DNA of 64,000 nt from Listeria costaricensis (GCF_900183385.1 NZ_FXUT01000001.1:471523-535522); one strand, 5' to 3'. Positions 1-9,767 are shown, counted from the first letter of the stretch. Translations and numbers: made by a program. The notes: a model not told the origin generated them from the sequence alone.

Positions 1-95
1 TGAATGGTTTCTCTCCCAAGTACAGATGTGGCAAATTCTTTTAATTGTTGCTTGATTTTATCAAATTCGAGTAGTTGCTCGACGCGTTTTTCCAT
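1..95 (-). CDS. mutS2: Endonuclease MutS2, N-terminal fragment (runs off window)
   Basis: Only the first 31 codons are inside the window; the gene continues beyond position 1. The translation starts MEKRVEQLLEFDKIKQQL and continues with KEFATSVLGRE, which matches the conserved beginning of MutS2 (a MutS-family ATPase with a C-terminal Smr domain that acts on branched DNA and stalled ribosomes). A GAGGAATG ribosome binding sequence precedes the ATG. It lies directly downstream of polX on the same strand, an order I recall from Listeria and Bacillus. The assignment rests on a short N-terminus plus context. Confidence 0.8.
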   Translation of the reverse strand, partial: MEKRVEQLLEFDKIKQQLKEFATSVLGRETI

Positions 96-105
96 TTTAC
101 ATTCC

Positions 106-1818
106 TCATTTATTTAAGATAAATTGACGAAACGCTTCTTTCGTCATCGTATTTAAAATTTGTGGTGGGCTAAGCCATGCTTTTCTGGCTGCCCGGACAC
201 CTAAGTTCATAAAGTCAAGATGTTTGGTATCATGTGCATCTGTATTGATGGCGATTTTGACACCTGCTTCTGCGGCCAGCAGTAAATGTTCTCGGTTCAA
301 ATCGAGCCGCTGCGGATTGGCATTCAGTTCCAGTGCCGTATTCGTCGCTTTTGCCAGCTTGATGAGCGCTGGCACATTCACACGGTATGGCGGGCGATTG
401 ACAATAATTCGGCCTGTCGGATGTGCGATTAGTCGAACATATGGGCTTTCGCAAGCGGTTTTAAGTCGTGCCATGATTTCTGCTTCTGTTTGCCCGAAGC
501 CGGAATGGATCGAGGCGATGACAAAATCCAACTCTTGCAAGAAATCGGCTTCAAAGTCCAAGCGGGCATCTGTCAAAATATCCATTTCTACGCCGGAATA
601 GACATCAATTTCCGGGTATTCCGCACTGATTTTCCGAATCTCCTCTTGTTGATTCCGCAATCGTTTTTCATCTAAGCCATTCGCAACACGCAAAAACTTG
701 CCATGATCGGTGATAACCATATAGTCGTACTGCTTGGCAATGCAGGCTTCGATCATTTCCCGAATCGAATAAGCGCCATCCGACCAGGTGGTGTGCATGT
801 GCAGGTCTCCGCGAATATCTGCTTGCTGTAAAAGCGGTGGTGCAGTTTTAATGCGGTCGATTTCCGTTCCGTCGATTCGGAGTTCTGGCGGGATGAACGG
901 CAGATTATAATGCGCGAAAAAGGCCTCTTCACTGGCAAATGTCTTTCGCTTGCCGGACTCATTTTCCACGCCATATTCACTGATTTTTTCCTTGTTTTCC
1001 TTCGCCAGTTGCCGCATCCGAATGTTATGCTCCTTCGAGCCCGTAAAGTGATGCAGCGTTGTTGGAAAACTGGCCGGTTCGACTAGCCGGAAATCCACCG
1101 AAATCTGAATATCTAGTGCCAGTTCAAGTGATACTTTTGTGTCGCCAGCACCGATGACTTCTGTTTGAAACGGAATGGCTTCCAATGCCGCGCGTACTTT
1201 TTCTGGCTGATCCGTCGAGATGACATAGTCCATGTCCTTGACCGTTTCACTCAGACGTCGCAAACTGCCTGCTTGCTGATATTGCTTGATTTCGGGAATC
1301 TGCTCCAAATAGGCCTCCACTTGTCGAGCGGCTTTCAGGACTTCATAAATTGGATAGCCGTCCGGGCGTTCGCCAAGTGACTTGACACCTTCGACGATTT
1401 TCTCGCTGGATTTTTTGCCAAATCCTTTGAGTGCTTCAATTTTCCCTGCCTCAGCGGCGGCTAGCAAGGTCGAGCGGTCTGTTACCCCCAGTTCCTGATA
1501 GAGACGGGCCAGCTTTTTACCGCCCAGCCCGGGTACTTTGAGGAGCGGGACAAGGCCTGCTGGGACCTCTTCTTTCAAGGCTAGCAGTTCAGGAGAGCTA
1601 CCAGTTTCAAGAAACGTTTGAATGATCTGCCCGGTTGTTTTACCAATCCCTGAGAGCGCGGTGATATCTCCCATTTCCGTCAGACTGCGCTGATCGGTCT
1701 CGATACTTTGTGCCGCTTTTCTGAAGGCTGCTATTTTAAAGGGATTCTCTCCTTTTAATTCCATATAAATCGCAATTTCTTCCAATAATCGGATAATTTC
1801 TTTTTTACTTTGAATCAT
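106..1818 (-). CDS. polX: DNA polymerase/3'-5' exonuclease PolX
   Basis: A 570-residue bacterial family X polymerase. The N-terminal ~130 residues carry helix-hairpin-helix segments (ALSGIGKTTGQ, KVPGLGGKKLARLY, LKGFGKKSSEKI). The nucleotidyltransferase core follows, with the DMDYVIS and DIQISVDFRL acidic strands. From about residue 335 a PHP phosphoesterase domain begins (RGDLHMHTTWSDG), with further metal ligands in VITDHGK, GVEMDIL, IAHPTGR and NTDAH. The family fills short gaps in base excision repair, and the PHP domain supplies Mn-dependent 3'-5' exonuclease. Length is typical. It lies between cvpA and mutS2 in the same orientation, as in related Firmicutes. Confidence 0.95.
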   Translation of the reverse strand: MIQSKKEIIRLLEEIAIYMELKGENPFKIAAFRKAAQSIETDQRSLTEMGDITALSGIGKTTGQIIQTFLETGSSPELLALKEEVPAGLVPLLKVPGLGGKKLARLYQELGVTDRSTLLAAAEAGKIEALKGFGKKSSEKIVEGVKSLGERPDGYPIYEVLKAARQVEAYLEQIPEIKQYQQAGSLRRLSETVKDMDYVISTDQPEKVRAALEAIPFQTEVIGAGDTKVSLELALDIQISVDFRLVEPASFPTTLHHFTGSKEHNIRMRQLAKENKEKISEYGVENESGKRKTFASEEAFFAHYNLPFIPPELRIDGTEIDRIKTAPPLLQQADIRGDLHMHTTWSDGAYSIREMIEACIAKQYDYMVITDHGKFLRVANGLDEKRLRNQQEEIRKISAEYPEIDVYSGVEMDILTDARLDFEADFLQELDFVIASIHSGFGQTEAEIMARLKTACESPYVRLIAHPTGRIIVNRPPYRVNVPALIKLAKATNTALELNANPQRLDLNREHLLLAAEAGVKIAINTDAHDTKHLDFMNLGVRAARKAWLSPPQILNTMTKEAFRQFILNK

Positions 1819-1875
1819 TTTCTCACCCCATACGCAGAAACAGACCAGACGCTTTTCACCTGGCCTGTACGTTTT

Positions 1876-2418
1876 TTATTTTGGTAAAAACCCGGTCATC
1901 CATTCAAAAAACTGCTTGGATAAGATCGGTGTATTCTCTAGTATCCACTGAGCGACACTTGAGCTCTGAATCAGGTCGCGTGTCCAGTCGGCCGGATAAA
2001 TGGCGCCGATATAAAGAATCAAAAAGATAAATAAGTAGACTTGAATGACACCGAGCGCGCCGCCGATTAGTCCATTGATCTGCCGCAAAATCGGAATCCG
2101 TGTGGCACCGCCGATCAAAGAAGCGAGCATGTGAATCACGATGATGGCTACAATGAAAATCAAGAGGAAAGCGAGCGCATTGTAATACGCCTCTTCCGTG
2201 CGTAAAAGTTTAAATAGATGGTACATGTCATTCGTTTTATCCACGGTCGGATAAGGAATGAACGTGAGATGTGGCGCGAGCATCTGATAGTATTGCTGCG
2301 CGATAAAAAAGGACAGCACGTAGCCGAGCGTGATGATCAGCTGGCGGAGAATGCCGTTTCTATAGCCGCCAAACAGGCCGCAGACAAGTAAAAATATGAT
2401 GATGACATTTAAAATCAT
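1876..2418 (-). CDS. CvpA family membrane protein
   Basis: A 180-residue protein with four hydrophobic segments (about residues 2-20, 22-45, 80-105 and 115-142), the CvpA/colicin V production family pattern. The start ATG overlaps the zapA stop codon (ATGA), so the two are translationally coupled. The family is widespread and its role in Firmicutes is poorly defined; in Gram-negative bacteria CvpA affects envelope homeostasis. Neighbours zapA and polX match the usual gene order. Confidence 0.85.
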   Translation of the reverse strand: MILNVIIIFLLVCGLFGGYRNGILRQLIITLGYVLSFFIAQQYYQMLAPHLTFIPYPTVDKTNDMYHLFKLLRTEEAYYNALAFLLIFIVAIIVIHMLASLIGGATRIPILRQINGLIGGALGVIQVYLFIFLILYIGAIYPADWTRDLIQSSSVAQWILENTPILSKQFFEWMTGFLPK

Positions 2419-2684
2419 GAATCTCTTCCTTTATACTTTGCTAATTCTTCTTCTAAGTCTTTCATTTTCTGTTCAAGCAGAAGATAATCATGGGTTGCAT
2501 TGACTGCTGTTAAAACCGCTAATCTTCCACTATCGAGTGCTCTATTTTGTTCACTGATTTCATGCATTTTCTCATCGACCAAACGGGCAACTTTTCGTAA
2601 GTGATCAAGAGGCTCCGTCCCTACAATTGTATATTCACGTCCATAAATTGTGGTTGTAATCCGGTTTCTCTGGTTCTCAGTCAC
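2415..2684 (-). CDS. zapA: Cell division protein ZapA
   Basis: An 89-residue protein with the ZapA signature: N-terminal RITTTIYGREYTIVGTEPLDHLRKVARLVDEKM and a C-terminal coiled coil (LLLEQKMKDLEEELAKY). ZapA binds FtsZ and bundles protofilaments at the Z-ring. I chose the GTG at 2684: a GGAAGGAG sequence sits about ten bases upstream of it, and the ATG seven codons earlier (2705) lies on that ribosome binding site. It overlaps cvpA by four bases, and rnhC is divergent upstream, the order usual in this family. Confidence 0.9.
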   Translation of the reverse strand: MTENQRNRITTTIYGREYTIVGTEPLDHLRKVARLVDEKMHEISEQNRALDSGRLAVLTAVNATHDYLLLEQKMKDLEEELAKYKGRDS

Positions 2685-2883
2685 AAGCTTACAACTCCTT
2701 CCCATGAAAAATGACTGCTCTTGTACCTCATCTTATCACGAAAAGTCAGGAATGGAAAGGGGCAACCCCTCGTCTCTCTAAGAATTCAGTCTAGGGTCGC
2801 AGAAAGGTTTCTCAAGGTTTGCTCATTCATGATACAATGGAATCGAGTGAATTTTGAAAGGAAGATGACCTATCGCAAACACG

Positions 2884-3804
2884 GTGATCAATTCGACTAC
2901 CAGTGAAATCAATCAAATAAAGGCTCATTATGCGCCGTTCTCCCAGCCAAAACTGCCACCGGGAGCCATTTTCGCAGCCAAGGCCCCCCGTTTTACAGTG
3001 ACTGCCTATAAGTCCGGTAAAGTGATGTTCCAAGGCGCTGACGGAGAAAAAGAAGCCGCGAAATGGCAAGGAACCGCAACCGCTTTGTCCCCTTCCCGTT
3101 CTGCCAAAAAGCCGGTGACGCGTAACCTGCCCGCCGGTTTCAGCGATTGGAATGTGCTTGGTTCGGATGAAGTCGGGACTGGTGACTTTTTTGGCCCTAT
3201 TACGGTTTGTGCCTCCTATGTGACGCGTGACCAGATGCCTCTTTTAAAGGCGCTCGGCGTTAAGGATTCCAAAGCGATGAAGGATCCTGAAATCTGCGCC
3301 ATCGCCAAAGAGATCATCCCGATCATCCCGCACAGTGTGCTCATTTGCCCCAATCCCAAGTACAATGAGGTGATCCGGCGTGGCATGAATCAGGGACAGA
3401 TCAAAGCGCTGCTACATAATCGGGCGTTGGGCAATGTACTCAAACGGATCGCACCGGAAAGACCTCAGGCCATTCTGATCGACCAGTTTGCCGAGAAAAA
3501 TACGTATTACCGCTATCTCGCCCATGAGACTGAAATTGTTCGCGAGGATGTCTTTTTTGCGACCAAGGCGGAGGGCTTGCATTTGTCTGTTGCGGCCAGT
3601 TCGATTATTGCCCGCTATAAATTTGTCGAAGCATTCAGCGCGATGGAGCGGGAACTGGGTCGACCGCTCACCAAAGGAGCCGGTGCCAAGGTTGATCAGA
3701 CTGCCGCCCAGATTATTCGTGCGTTCGGTCCGGAAAAGCTGGCCCAATACACCAAGCAACATTTTGCCAATACAGAAAAAGCCATGAAACTCGCACAAAA
3801 ATAA
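2884..3804 (+). CDS. rnhC: Ribonuclease HIII
   Basis: A 306-residue RNase H type 2-fold enzyme of the RNase HIII subclass, which degrades the RNA strand of RNA-DNA hybrids. The N-terminal ~90 residues form the TBP-like substrate-binding domain ([27 protein letters not shown]). The catalytic domain starts with [16 protein letters not shown], which carries the first acidic residues, and further conserved parts are [19 protein letters not shown] and [11 protein letters not shown]. The start is GTG at 2884. It is divergent from zapA-cvpA-polX and ends at a strong bidirectional terminator. Confidence 0.95.
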   Translation: MINSTTSEINQIKAHYAPFSQPKLPPGAIFAAKAPRFTVTAYKSGKVMFQGADGEKEAAKWQGTATALSPSRSAKKPVTRNLPAGFSDWNVLGSDEVGTGDFFGPITVCASYVTRDQMPLLKALGVKDSKAMKDPEICAIAKEIIPIIPHSVLICPNPKYNEVIRRGMNQGQIKALLHNRALGNVLKRIAPERPQAILIDQFAEKNTYYRYLAHETEIVREDVFFATKAEGLHLSVAASSIIARYKFVEAFSAMERELGRPLTKGAGAKVDQTAAQIIRAFGPEKLAQYTKQHFANTEKAMKLAQK

Positions 3805-3807
3805 ACG

Positions 3808-3886
3808 AAAAGCCGACAGAAAGGCATGACCGGAAAACCGCCCGATCGATTGGGGCATTTTTCCGCATCCTTCTGTCGGCTTTTTT
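3808..3886. terminator. Bidirectional intrinsic terminator between convergent genes
   Basis: GAAAAGCCGACAGAAGG-type arms near 3808-3824 and 3867-3886 are complementary (the 3' arm reads CCTTCTGTCGGCTTTTTT). A-rich and T-rich flanks serve rnhC on the plus strand and the convergent gene ending at 3886 on the minus strand. Confidence 0.8.
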
Positions 3887-4596
3887 CATAAATTGCCGGA
3901 AATCCAGATTTCTTCTCCTAATTGCAACATGTTTTTAATTCGCTTTTCCACTTCATTTAAGAAAGCCGCGCTTGATGGATTTGTCTTTTTCAAACGCTGC
4001 CACTCTCTCAAAACCACTGGCCATTCCTGCTTAGTAACAGGGTTCATTCCAGTCGGATCAAAGGTTTCAAACCCTTCCTCCTGCCGCGGATAAAGTAACT
4101 TCAGCCCTTGATAAAGAATGACGAAATCTTCCTCATACACCCACAGGCACGTTGCTGCAGAAGCTTGGATATTTATACCTTCCTGATAGGGCTCAAAAAA
4201 GTAGCCGATCGGCCCATCTGCTGCAAAATGAAATTGTTCGATCGTCGTACGGTTTTTCTGCTCAGTGATCCGAAGTGGACTTGCTGGCCGCTTCAAGCAT
4301 TCTTCCAGCTCACAAACGAGCCGTTCAAATTGACGTTTTCGACGACAATCAGGAAACCGGTCATAAAAGGTAAACAAGATTTCCTCGTCCAGCTCAAAAA
4401 TAAAAATTTCAGCAAGCTGATTCTGTTGCCACGTCTCAAATACAGCCTGATTTTTAGCCGCAAACCACTGCTGATCTATTTGATAGGAAAAATATTGCCC
4501 TCTCCCAAACTGTTTTTTCAAAAAAGTTTCAACAGCCATTTGCTTTTCTAGCGCGGTCAAATTAGGAGGAGATTGTAACTTTATTTGATATTTCAT
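3886..4596 (-). CDS. Hypothetical protein, 236 aa
   Basis: I do not recognise this family. The protein is soluble, with no signal peptide or membrane segment, and is rich in aromatic and charged residues (GRGQYFSYQIDQQWFAAKN, FTFYDRFPDCRRKRQFERL, CLWVYEEDFVILYQGLKLLYPR). A plausible ribosome binding site (GAGGCG) precedes the ATG. It sits 14 bases downstream of ung on the same strand and may be co-transcribed with it. Base composition resembles its neighbours. No function is proposed. Confidence 0.6.
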   Translation of the reverse strand: MKYQIKLQSPPNLTALEKQMAVETFLKKQFGRGQYFSYQIDQQWFAAKNQAVFETWQQNQLAEIFIFELDEEILFTFYDRFPDCRRKRQFERLVCELEECLKRPASPLRITEQKNRTTIEQFHFAADGPIGYFFEPYQEGINIQASAATCLWVYEEDFVILYQGLKLLYPRQEEGFETFDPTGMNPVTKQEWPVVLREWQRLKKTNPSSAAFLNEVEKRIKNMLQLGEEIWISGNL

Positions 4597-4610
4597 TTTT
4601 CGCCTCTGTT

Positions 4611-5285
4611 CTACAAATTAGGTATTTGCCAATTGATTGTCGGTCTGCCATTTTCCAGTAAAAAGGCATTTGTTCTTGAAAATGGTCGCGAGCCAAGGAA
4701 ACCGTAATTGGCGGAGTAAGGACTTGGATGGGATGATGTGAACACGGCATGGCGCGAATTTTTTAATAAGGCTTGCTTTTGTTTCGCGTTATTGCCCCAT
4801 AGCAAAAAGACAATCGGCTCTTCTTTTTGATCGAGCAGCTCGATAATATGGTCAGTCAACTGTTCCCAGCCTTTGCCGCGATGCGAATTGGCTTGTCCGG
4901 CACGCACCGTCAGCACAGTGTTGAGCAAAAGAACACCTTGATCTGCCCATGGTTTTAAATAGCCATTATTTGGCATCGTACAGGTTAAGTCCGTGCATAA
5001 TTCCTGATAGATATTTTGCAGAGACGGTGGAGTTTGAACGCCCGCTTGAACCGAAAAAGACAGACCATGCGCCTGACCCGGTCCATGATAGGGATCCTGC
5101 CCGAGAATGACCACTTTTACATCTTGATAAGCCGTGTATTTCAGTGCGTTGAAAATATCATACATATCCGGATAAACACGTTTCGTTCCGTATTCATACT
5201 TCAAAAATTCACGCAGTCTCAAATAATAATCCTTTTTGAATTCCTGTTCCAGAAGATCATCCCAATCATTGCCGATTTGTATCAT
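4611..5285 (-). CDS. ung: Uracil-DNA glycosylase (family 1)
   Basis: A 224-residue family 1 UDG that removes uracil from DNA as the first step of base excision repair. The water-activating motif [18 protein letters not shown] (Asp and His present) lies near residues 60-77. The uracil-recognition strand [11 protein letters not shown] and the DNA-intercalation loop [18 protein letters not shown] are intact. Length is standard. It is immediately upstream of the 236-residue unknown gene and downstream of the MMPL/MarR unit's terminator. Confidence 0.97.
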   Translation of the reverse strand: MIQIGNDWDDLLEQEFKKDYYLRLREFLKYEYGTKRVYPDMYDIFNALKYTAYQDVKVVILGQDPYHGPGQAHGLSFSVQAGVQTPPSLQNIYQELCTDLTCTMPNNGYLKPWADQGVLLLNTVLTVRAGQANSHRGKGWEQLTDHIIELLDQKEEPIVFLLWGNNAKQKQALLKNSRHAVFTSSHPSPYSANYGFLGSRPFSRTNAFLLENGRPTINWQIPNL

Positions 5286-5383
5286 CTGTTAAGCGCCTCC
5301 TAAAGCTTCCCGTTGTATTTTTCTTCTATCATAGCACAAAAAATCTGGAAGCGTAAAAGCTTTCCAATTCGCAAGACAAAATA

Positions 5384-5417
5384 AAAACTCAGCGCCGGCA
5401 AAAGCCAGACACTGAGC
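5384..5417 (-). terminator. Intrinsic terminator after the MMPL transporter gene
   Basis: On the minus strand, CTCAGTGTCTGGC and GCCGGCGCTGAG pair around a TTTT loop, followed by TTTTTATTTT. It lies directly after the MMPL stop codon at 5425. Confidence 0.8.
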
Positions 5418-5424
5418 GATAAAA

Positions 5425-8400
5425 TTATTGATCTTCTTTTTTGCCGTGCGTAATATCCTGCTGATAATCCCCTTTTCGGGTCACAAACGGCCACCAGTTG
5501 CCGCGTCCGAATAGTTTGACCATAACTGGTACAAAGAGCGGCAAAATGATAAAGGCGTAAAGCACCAGACCGATTAGCACGACTGTGGCAATTTCTAGCA
5601 GTGACAGTACGCCAGCTGGCATCATCGCAGCAAAGGTTCCGCCAAGGATGATAACGGCTGAGAAAATGACGCCGCCCATTTTCTTCATGGAGAGCAGCAT
5701 GCGTTCTTTCACGCTCATTCCGACGTACTCGTTGAAGCGGCTCATCAGGAAGATCGAATAGTCGATCCCGAGTGCAATCAAGACGACAAATCCGAAGAAT
5801 GGCGTTGCCCATGTCAGTCCGCTGTAGTCGCCGATTCTTGTAAAGATGATCTCGGCATACCCAAGTGCCGCCAGATAGGTCAGCATTAAGGAAGCGATCA
5901 GATAAATTGGCATAACGAGTGAGCGAAGTAGTATGACAAGAGTGATAAAGACGCTCACCAGAACGAATACCACGACTAAATGATAGTCGGCAGTCGACAT
6001 GTCGCGCGTATCATAGTTCATACTGGTCATGCCGCCAATGCCAATATTGGCATTTTCAAGCTTGGTTCCCTTCAAGCTGGCATCCAGTTGATCATTGATA
6101 TCATCAATCGCATTCATTGCCTCATTGGAATACGGATTGGCTTTTAGGACAACATTGATCGTTGTCATTTTGCCGTCATCCGAAATATATTGATCGAGGA
6201 CTTTTTGATAGTCTTCATTTTGTAGCAATTCGTCCGGCACATAGATACCAGAATCACTATATGGCTGCTTGCTCCACGCATCAATCAGATCGGTGGCTGT
6301 GCCAAGACCAGATTCAACTTGACCTAGACCATCCGCGCCACTCTTAAGACCGGTTGTTAGTTGCCCGATCTGTCCGCTGAAGCTTTCAAATCCGCTGGCA
6401 AGTTCACCCTGTCCGGCCGCAATTTGATCTAGTGCCAGTTCGATCTGTGGCATTTGACTAATCGCCTGATCCTGACCGTCTGCCGCTTGGTTTAGGCCAG
6501 TTTCGAGCTGATCCAGACCGGTTTCCAGTTGACCGAGTGCGTCGTTAAATTGGCTGAGGCCGGATGAGATTTGGCTCGACTGATCATTCAGTTGTTTCAT
6601 AGCTGAAGAAAGCGAGCTGATGCCCGTGTTTAATTGATCAATTTGTGTTTTGGCTGCCTGCATCTGCTGGCCAACCTGCGTTTCAAGCTGTGTTTTCAAA
6701 TCAGATCCTGCTGTTTGCAGTTTTTGCAGATCGCCCGCCAATTTTTGGAAAGCCGGGTCTTGTTGCATTTCTGGATGTGCCGCCACAAAAGCATTGACGG
6801 AGTTTTCGATTTGCGCAATCGTATTTTCAAATGCAGATGTATCGATTGCCGGTGTTTCTTGGTTGCTGAAGGCATCTAGACTATTTGCGATGCTTTCCAA
6901 ATTCTGTTGAACGGTCACATAGCCACTTTGCAGCTGCGCTTCACCGTCTTGCAGTTTTTGTAGTTCACTTCTTGCAGTTGTGACACCTGCTTTTAGTTCA
7001 CCGGCTCCGCTTGCACCGCTTTTAATGCCATCTGAAATCTGAGTCAAGCCTTGTTGCAAGGCGGATACACCTTGTTTAGTCTGGTCGGTTCCGCTTTGCA
7101 GGGCATCTACGCCTGAAACCGCTTCGCCAAGCATCGGCTCTGCCGCTTCAAGTTGCTGGCCGGCTTCATCAAGCCCGTCTTTCACCTGCGAAATTCCGTC
7201 GCCTGCTTCACCCATACCAGCGCCTAATGCGTCGGCTTGTTTTTTGACATAAATATCATCGACCCGTGTGCCAACTGGTCGGCTGGCACTCATGACCATA
7301 TCCACACTTTTCAGATTGGCCAAATCATCAGAGACTTGCTCGATCAAAGCAATATATTCACTGGTGCGCATATCTTCATCATTTTCAAGATAGATTTGAG
7401 TCGGCGCTACCTGTCCAGCACCAAAGCTGTCAGAGACGATCTCAAAGCCTTTTTTCGATGGATATTTGTCGCTGATCTCATCCAGTGAGTTAAAACTTTC
7501 CTCACCCGTATGCAAAACAATCGGCGGAATGATCACAATGGCCACAATCAAAAGAGCGACAAATGGACGGGCAAAGGAAAGATTTCCTGCAAAGCCCCAT
7601 AACTTGTTTTCCTTATGTTCGATCGATTTGCTCATTGGCCAGAACAAATGCCGTCCGAGGATTGACATAAAGAATGGCACGACGGAATAAATCGCAAGGA
7701 GCAGCACAACGATTCCGACACCCACTGCCACAGCCGAACGATAAAGATCAAACTGGACGAAATAAAGCGTCGTAAAGGCGACAAGTACGGCAATCCCGCT
7801 GTAAATGACGGTTTTTCCGGCCGTTCGGTAGGTAACCGAAACCGCTTCACGTATATCAAGCCCTCGCCCGACTTCTTCTTTAAATCGACTCATGAGCAAG
7901 ATACAGTAGTCGGTCCCAATCCCGAACATAATCACGACCATAAATATCTGCGTATAGGTCGAAACTGGAAACCCGAGATTGTTCACAAGGAATGCCACAA
8001 TATCCTGTGCAATGATATATGAAATACCCACTGTCAAAAGTGGAATAAATGGTGCAATCGCTGAACGGAAAACCAAGAATAGGACGACAAGGATAAAGAC
8101 AACTGTAATCCCTTCAGTTTTGTGTAGACCGTCTTCAGAACCTTGAATTACGTCTTCATTGATCAGCGCATTCCCCGTTAGGTAACTGTCAACACCTTTG
8201 ATCTGCATTTTTTTATCCAAATCATTACGAATATCGTCGACAGGTGTATCGCCCGCATCTACAGTTAGCGCTGCGATCACGGTTTTCCCATCTTTTGAGA
8301 TAAATTTATCTTTTAATTCCGGTTGATTAAAACCATCAAGAACTTCTGTTACATGAAGGTCCTCTTTGTCTTTTTCGATGGATGCCAAGCTTTTCTCAAT

Positions 8401-8649
8401 CGCATCCATGTCTTTCGTCGTTAATTTATGATCTGCATTGTAAACGGCTATATATTGTTCACCTTTATTATCAGGATCATGTTCTTTTTGCATTTCTGTT
8501 GCGACAGAAGATGGATAACCATCCGGCAATTTGAGTTCGCCGTTTTCTCGAACCAGATCAGCCATATTTGGCGCTGTAAGTGTCAAAACGACTGCTAGCG
8601 CTATCCATAGAATGACGATCGGCCATCTGAACCGCATCACTTTTTTCAT
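5425..8649 (-). CDS. MMPL/RND family exporter with long extracellular coiled coil
   Basis: A 1074-residue MMPL-family transporter. One membrane segment near residues 8-28 is followed by an extracytoplasmic domain and five helices at about 175-345. A very long Gln/Leu/Gly-rich region (about 470-770) has repeating xxLxxGLxQ heptad-like blocks (QLETGLDQLETGLNQAADGQDQ). A second helix bundle is at about 885-1050 with the motifs GIGTDYCILLMSRFKEE and GLDYS-like ALGIDYSIFLMSRFNEY. It exports hydrophobic compounds using the proton gradient by family analogy; substrate unknown. It starts two bases after the marR stop, so it is almost certainly repressed by that regulator. Confidence 0.88.
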   Translation of the reverse strand: MKKVMRFRWPIVILWIALAVVLTLTAPNMADLVRENGELKLPDGYPSSVATEMQKEHDPDNKGEQYIAVYNADHKLTTKDMDAIEKSLASIEKDKEDLHVTEVLDGFNQPELKDKFISKDGKTVIAALTVDAGDTPVDDIRNDLDKKMQIKGVDSYLTGNALINEDVIQGSEDGLHKTEGITVVFILVVLFLVFRSAIAPFIPLLTVGISYIIAQDIVAFLVNNLGFPVSTYTQIFMVVIMFGIGTDYCILLMSRFKEEVGRGLDIREAVSVTYRTAGKTVIYSGIAVLVAFTTLYFVQFDLYRSAVAVGVGIVVLLLAIYSVVPFFMSILGRHLFWPMSKSIEHKENKLWGFAGNLSFARPFVALLIVAIVIIPPIVLHTGEESFNSLDEISDKYPSKKGFEIVSDSFGAGQVAPTQIYLENDEDMRTSEYIALIEQVSDDLANLKSVDMVMSASRPVGTRVDDIYVKKQADALGAGMGEAGDGISQVKDGLDEAGQQLEAAEPMLGEAVSGVDALQSGTDQTKQGVSALQQGLTQISDGIKSGASGAGELKAGVTTARSELQKLQDGEAQLQSGYVTVQQNLESIANSLDAFSNQETPAIDTSAFENTIAQIENSVNAFVAAHPEMQQDPAFQKLAGDLQKLQTAGSDLKTQLETQVGQQMQAAKTQIDQLNTGISSLSSAMKQLNDQSSQISSGLSQFNDALGQLETGLDQLETGLNQAADGQDQAISQMPQIELALDQIAAGQGELASGFESFSGQIGQLTTGLKSGADGLGQVESGLGTATDLIDAWSKQPYSDSGIYVPDELLQNEDYQKVLDQYISDDGKMTTINVVLKANPYSNEAMNAIDDINDQLDASLKGTKLENANIGIGGMTSMNYDTRDMSTADYHLVVVFVLVSVFITLVILLRSLVMPIYLIASLMLTYLAALGYAEIIFTRIGDYSGLTWATPFFGFVVLIALGIDYSIFLMSRFNEYVGMSVKERMLLSMKKMGGVIFSAVIILGGTFAAMMPAGVLSLLEIATVVLIGLVLYAFIILPLFVPVMVKLFGRGNWWPFVTRKGDYQQDITHGKKEDQ

Positions 8650-8650
8650 A

Positions 8651-9103
8651 TTAAGCTTCCCCCCGCTTTTTTGCTACGACCATTTGCGTAATCAATTGAT
8701 AAAGTCGTAAAAATTCCGTACTTTCTTCTTCACCTAGGATTGCTACCCAGTCCAAAATCAGTTCCTTCATATCCTGCCCACATTTAAGGGTAAAATCCTT
8801 CCCTGCCTGCGTAATTTTAATCAAAATTTCTCGTTTGTCAGCTGAGTTTTTTTCACGTGTAATCCATTTTTTCTCTTCCAAACGTTTGATTTTGGTGGTC
8901 ATAGCACTTTTATTTACGTTCATCATGCAAGCAATATCCGTGGCACTCATTGCATCTTGACGGGTAAGTTCGCGTAAAAGAAAAAACTGCTCAATCGACA
9001 CTTCACGGTCACGTTTTCGAACACGATCGCTGATTTCCTTGATCGCAAATACATAGGTAGTCTGATAACTGTCAATAAATTCATCGATCCATTTTTCTTC
9101 CAT
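8651..9103 (-). CDS. MarR family transcriptional regulator
   Basis: A 150-residue winged-helix MarR protein: dimerisation helix at the N-terminus (WIDEFIDSYQTTYVFAIKEI), recognition region LTRQDAMSATDIACMMNVNKSAMTTKIKRLEEKKWITREKNSADKREILIKIT, and a C-terminal helix. GGTGAATG spacing gives the start. It is the first gene of a two-gene operon with the MMPL exporter. A promoter whose -10 box lies inside a TACAA-N9-TTGTA inverted repeat precedes it, which suggests autoregulation with relief by an exported compound. Confidence 0.92.
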   Translation of the reverse strand: MEEKWIDEFIDSYQTTYVFAIKEISDRVRKRDREVSIEQFFLLRELTRQDAMSATDIACMMNVNKSAMTTKIKRLEEKKWITREKNSADKREILIKITQAGKDFTLKCGQDMKELILDWVAILGEEESTEFLRLYQLITQMVVAKKRGEA

Positions 9104-9117
9104 TCATTCACCTCCCA

Positions 9118-9159
9118 TACAACATTGTCTATTGTATACCCCCTGTACTAATTTGTAAA
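9118..9159 (-). promoter_or_regulatory. Promoter and probable MarR operator
   Basis: On the minus strand TTTACA (9154-9159), a 17-base spacer and TACAAT (9131-9136) form a good SigA promoter. An inverted repeat TACAA-N9-TTGTA (9118-9136) covers the -10 box and start region, a position from which a MarR protein could block transcription. The operator role is inferred. Confidence 0.6.
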
Positions 9160-9180
9160 CCCGAAAAGGACAAAAAACTA

Positions 9181-9221
9181 AAAAAAGTAAGACGGGCTTT
9201 TTCTACGATGCCATCTTACTT
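9181..9221 (-). terminator. Intrinsic terminator of the ECF S-component gene
   Basis: On the minus strand AAGTAAGATGGC and GCCCGTCTTACTT pair and are followed by a run of T. The hairpin begins inside the last codons of the upstream gene. Confidence 0.7.
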
Positions 9222-9767
9222 CTGTCTGCTATATTGAATGAATGCCTTATCTAAAAGTGGGATTAAAATAGGGGCCAAAATCAGATAAAAAAGAAAATTG
9301 CCGCTTGCATGGAGGGTGTCAAACCCCAGTCCGGCCAAATAATAGACCCCAAAATAATCGCCGCCATAAAGCGGTGCCTGCATTACGGCTTGAATAAACC
9401 CATAAAGGTAGCCGCAAAATGCTGCATAAAGGGCCATGACGATCAGTGGAATCTGGGCAAAGCGCGGTCGGATCAGCCAGGCGGTGATGCCAACAATGAC
9501 CGCATAGCCGAGAATCTGACCAATTGTCCAGAAACCAAAGCCGAGTAGCAAATTAGATACCAGCATGACCAGTGTCGCATGGATCAGGCCATATCGTCCT
9601 CCGAGAAGCAGCGTCACGATCAGAACGAGGCTCGTAACAGGTTGCACATTGGGAATAAAAGCAAACACCAGTCGTCCCGCAACCGTCAGAGCCACCAGTA
9701 TAGCCATGAGTGTGATACTCTTGCTAGTTGTAATAGGCACGCGACTGTACTGATTCTTAATTTCCAT
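9216..9767 (-). CDS. ECF transporter S component (vitamin uptake; cobalamin suspected)
   Basis: A 183-residue integral membrane protein with five to six hydrophobic segments and the ECF S-component look (N-terminal ITLMAILVALTVAGRLVFAFIPNVQPVTSLVLI, internal GGRYGLIHATLVMLVSNLLLGFG). S components capture a vitamin and dock onto shared EcfAA'T modules, which are not encoded here. Its start overlaps the end of a DUF4430 lipoprotein gene by 11 bases. DUF4430 resembles the C-terminal domain of transcobalamin, so cobalamin or a related corrinoid is the best guess for the ligand. No cobalamin riboswitch was seen upstream. Confidence 0.8.
   Translation of the reverse strand: MEIKNQYSRVPITTSKSITLMAILVALTVAGRLVFAFIPNVQPVTSLVLIVTLLLGGRYGLIHATLVMLVSNLLLGFGFWTIGQILGYAVIVGITAWLIRPRFAQIPLIVMALYAAFCGYLYGFIQAVMQAPLYGGDYFGVYYLAGLGFDTLHASGNFLFYLILAPILIPLLDKAFIQYSRQK

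Noticed and set aside
6400..7200. Repeat-like DNA inside the MMPL gene and similar coiled-coil DNA in the ABC permease gene (12000-12950)
   Set aside because: Periodicity reflects heptad-type coiled coils at protein level; units are too diverged to be DNA repeats or CRISPR-like arrays.
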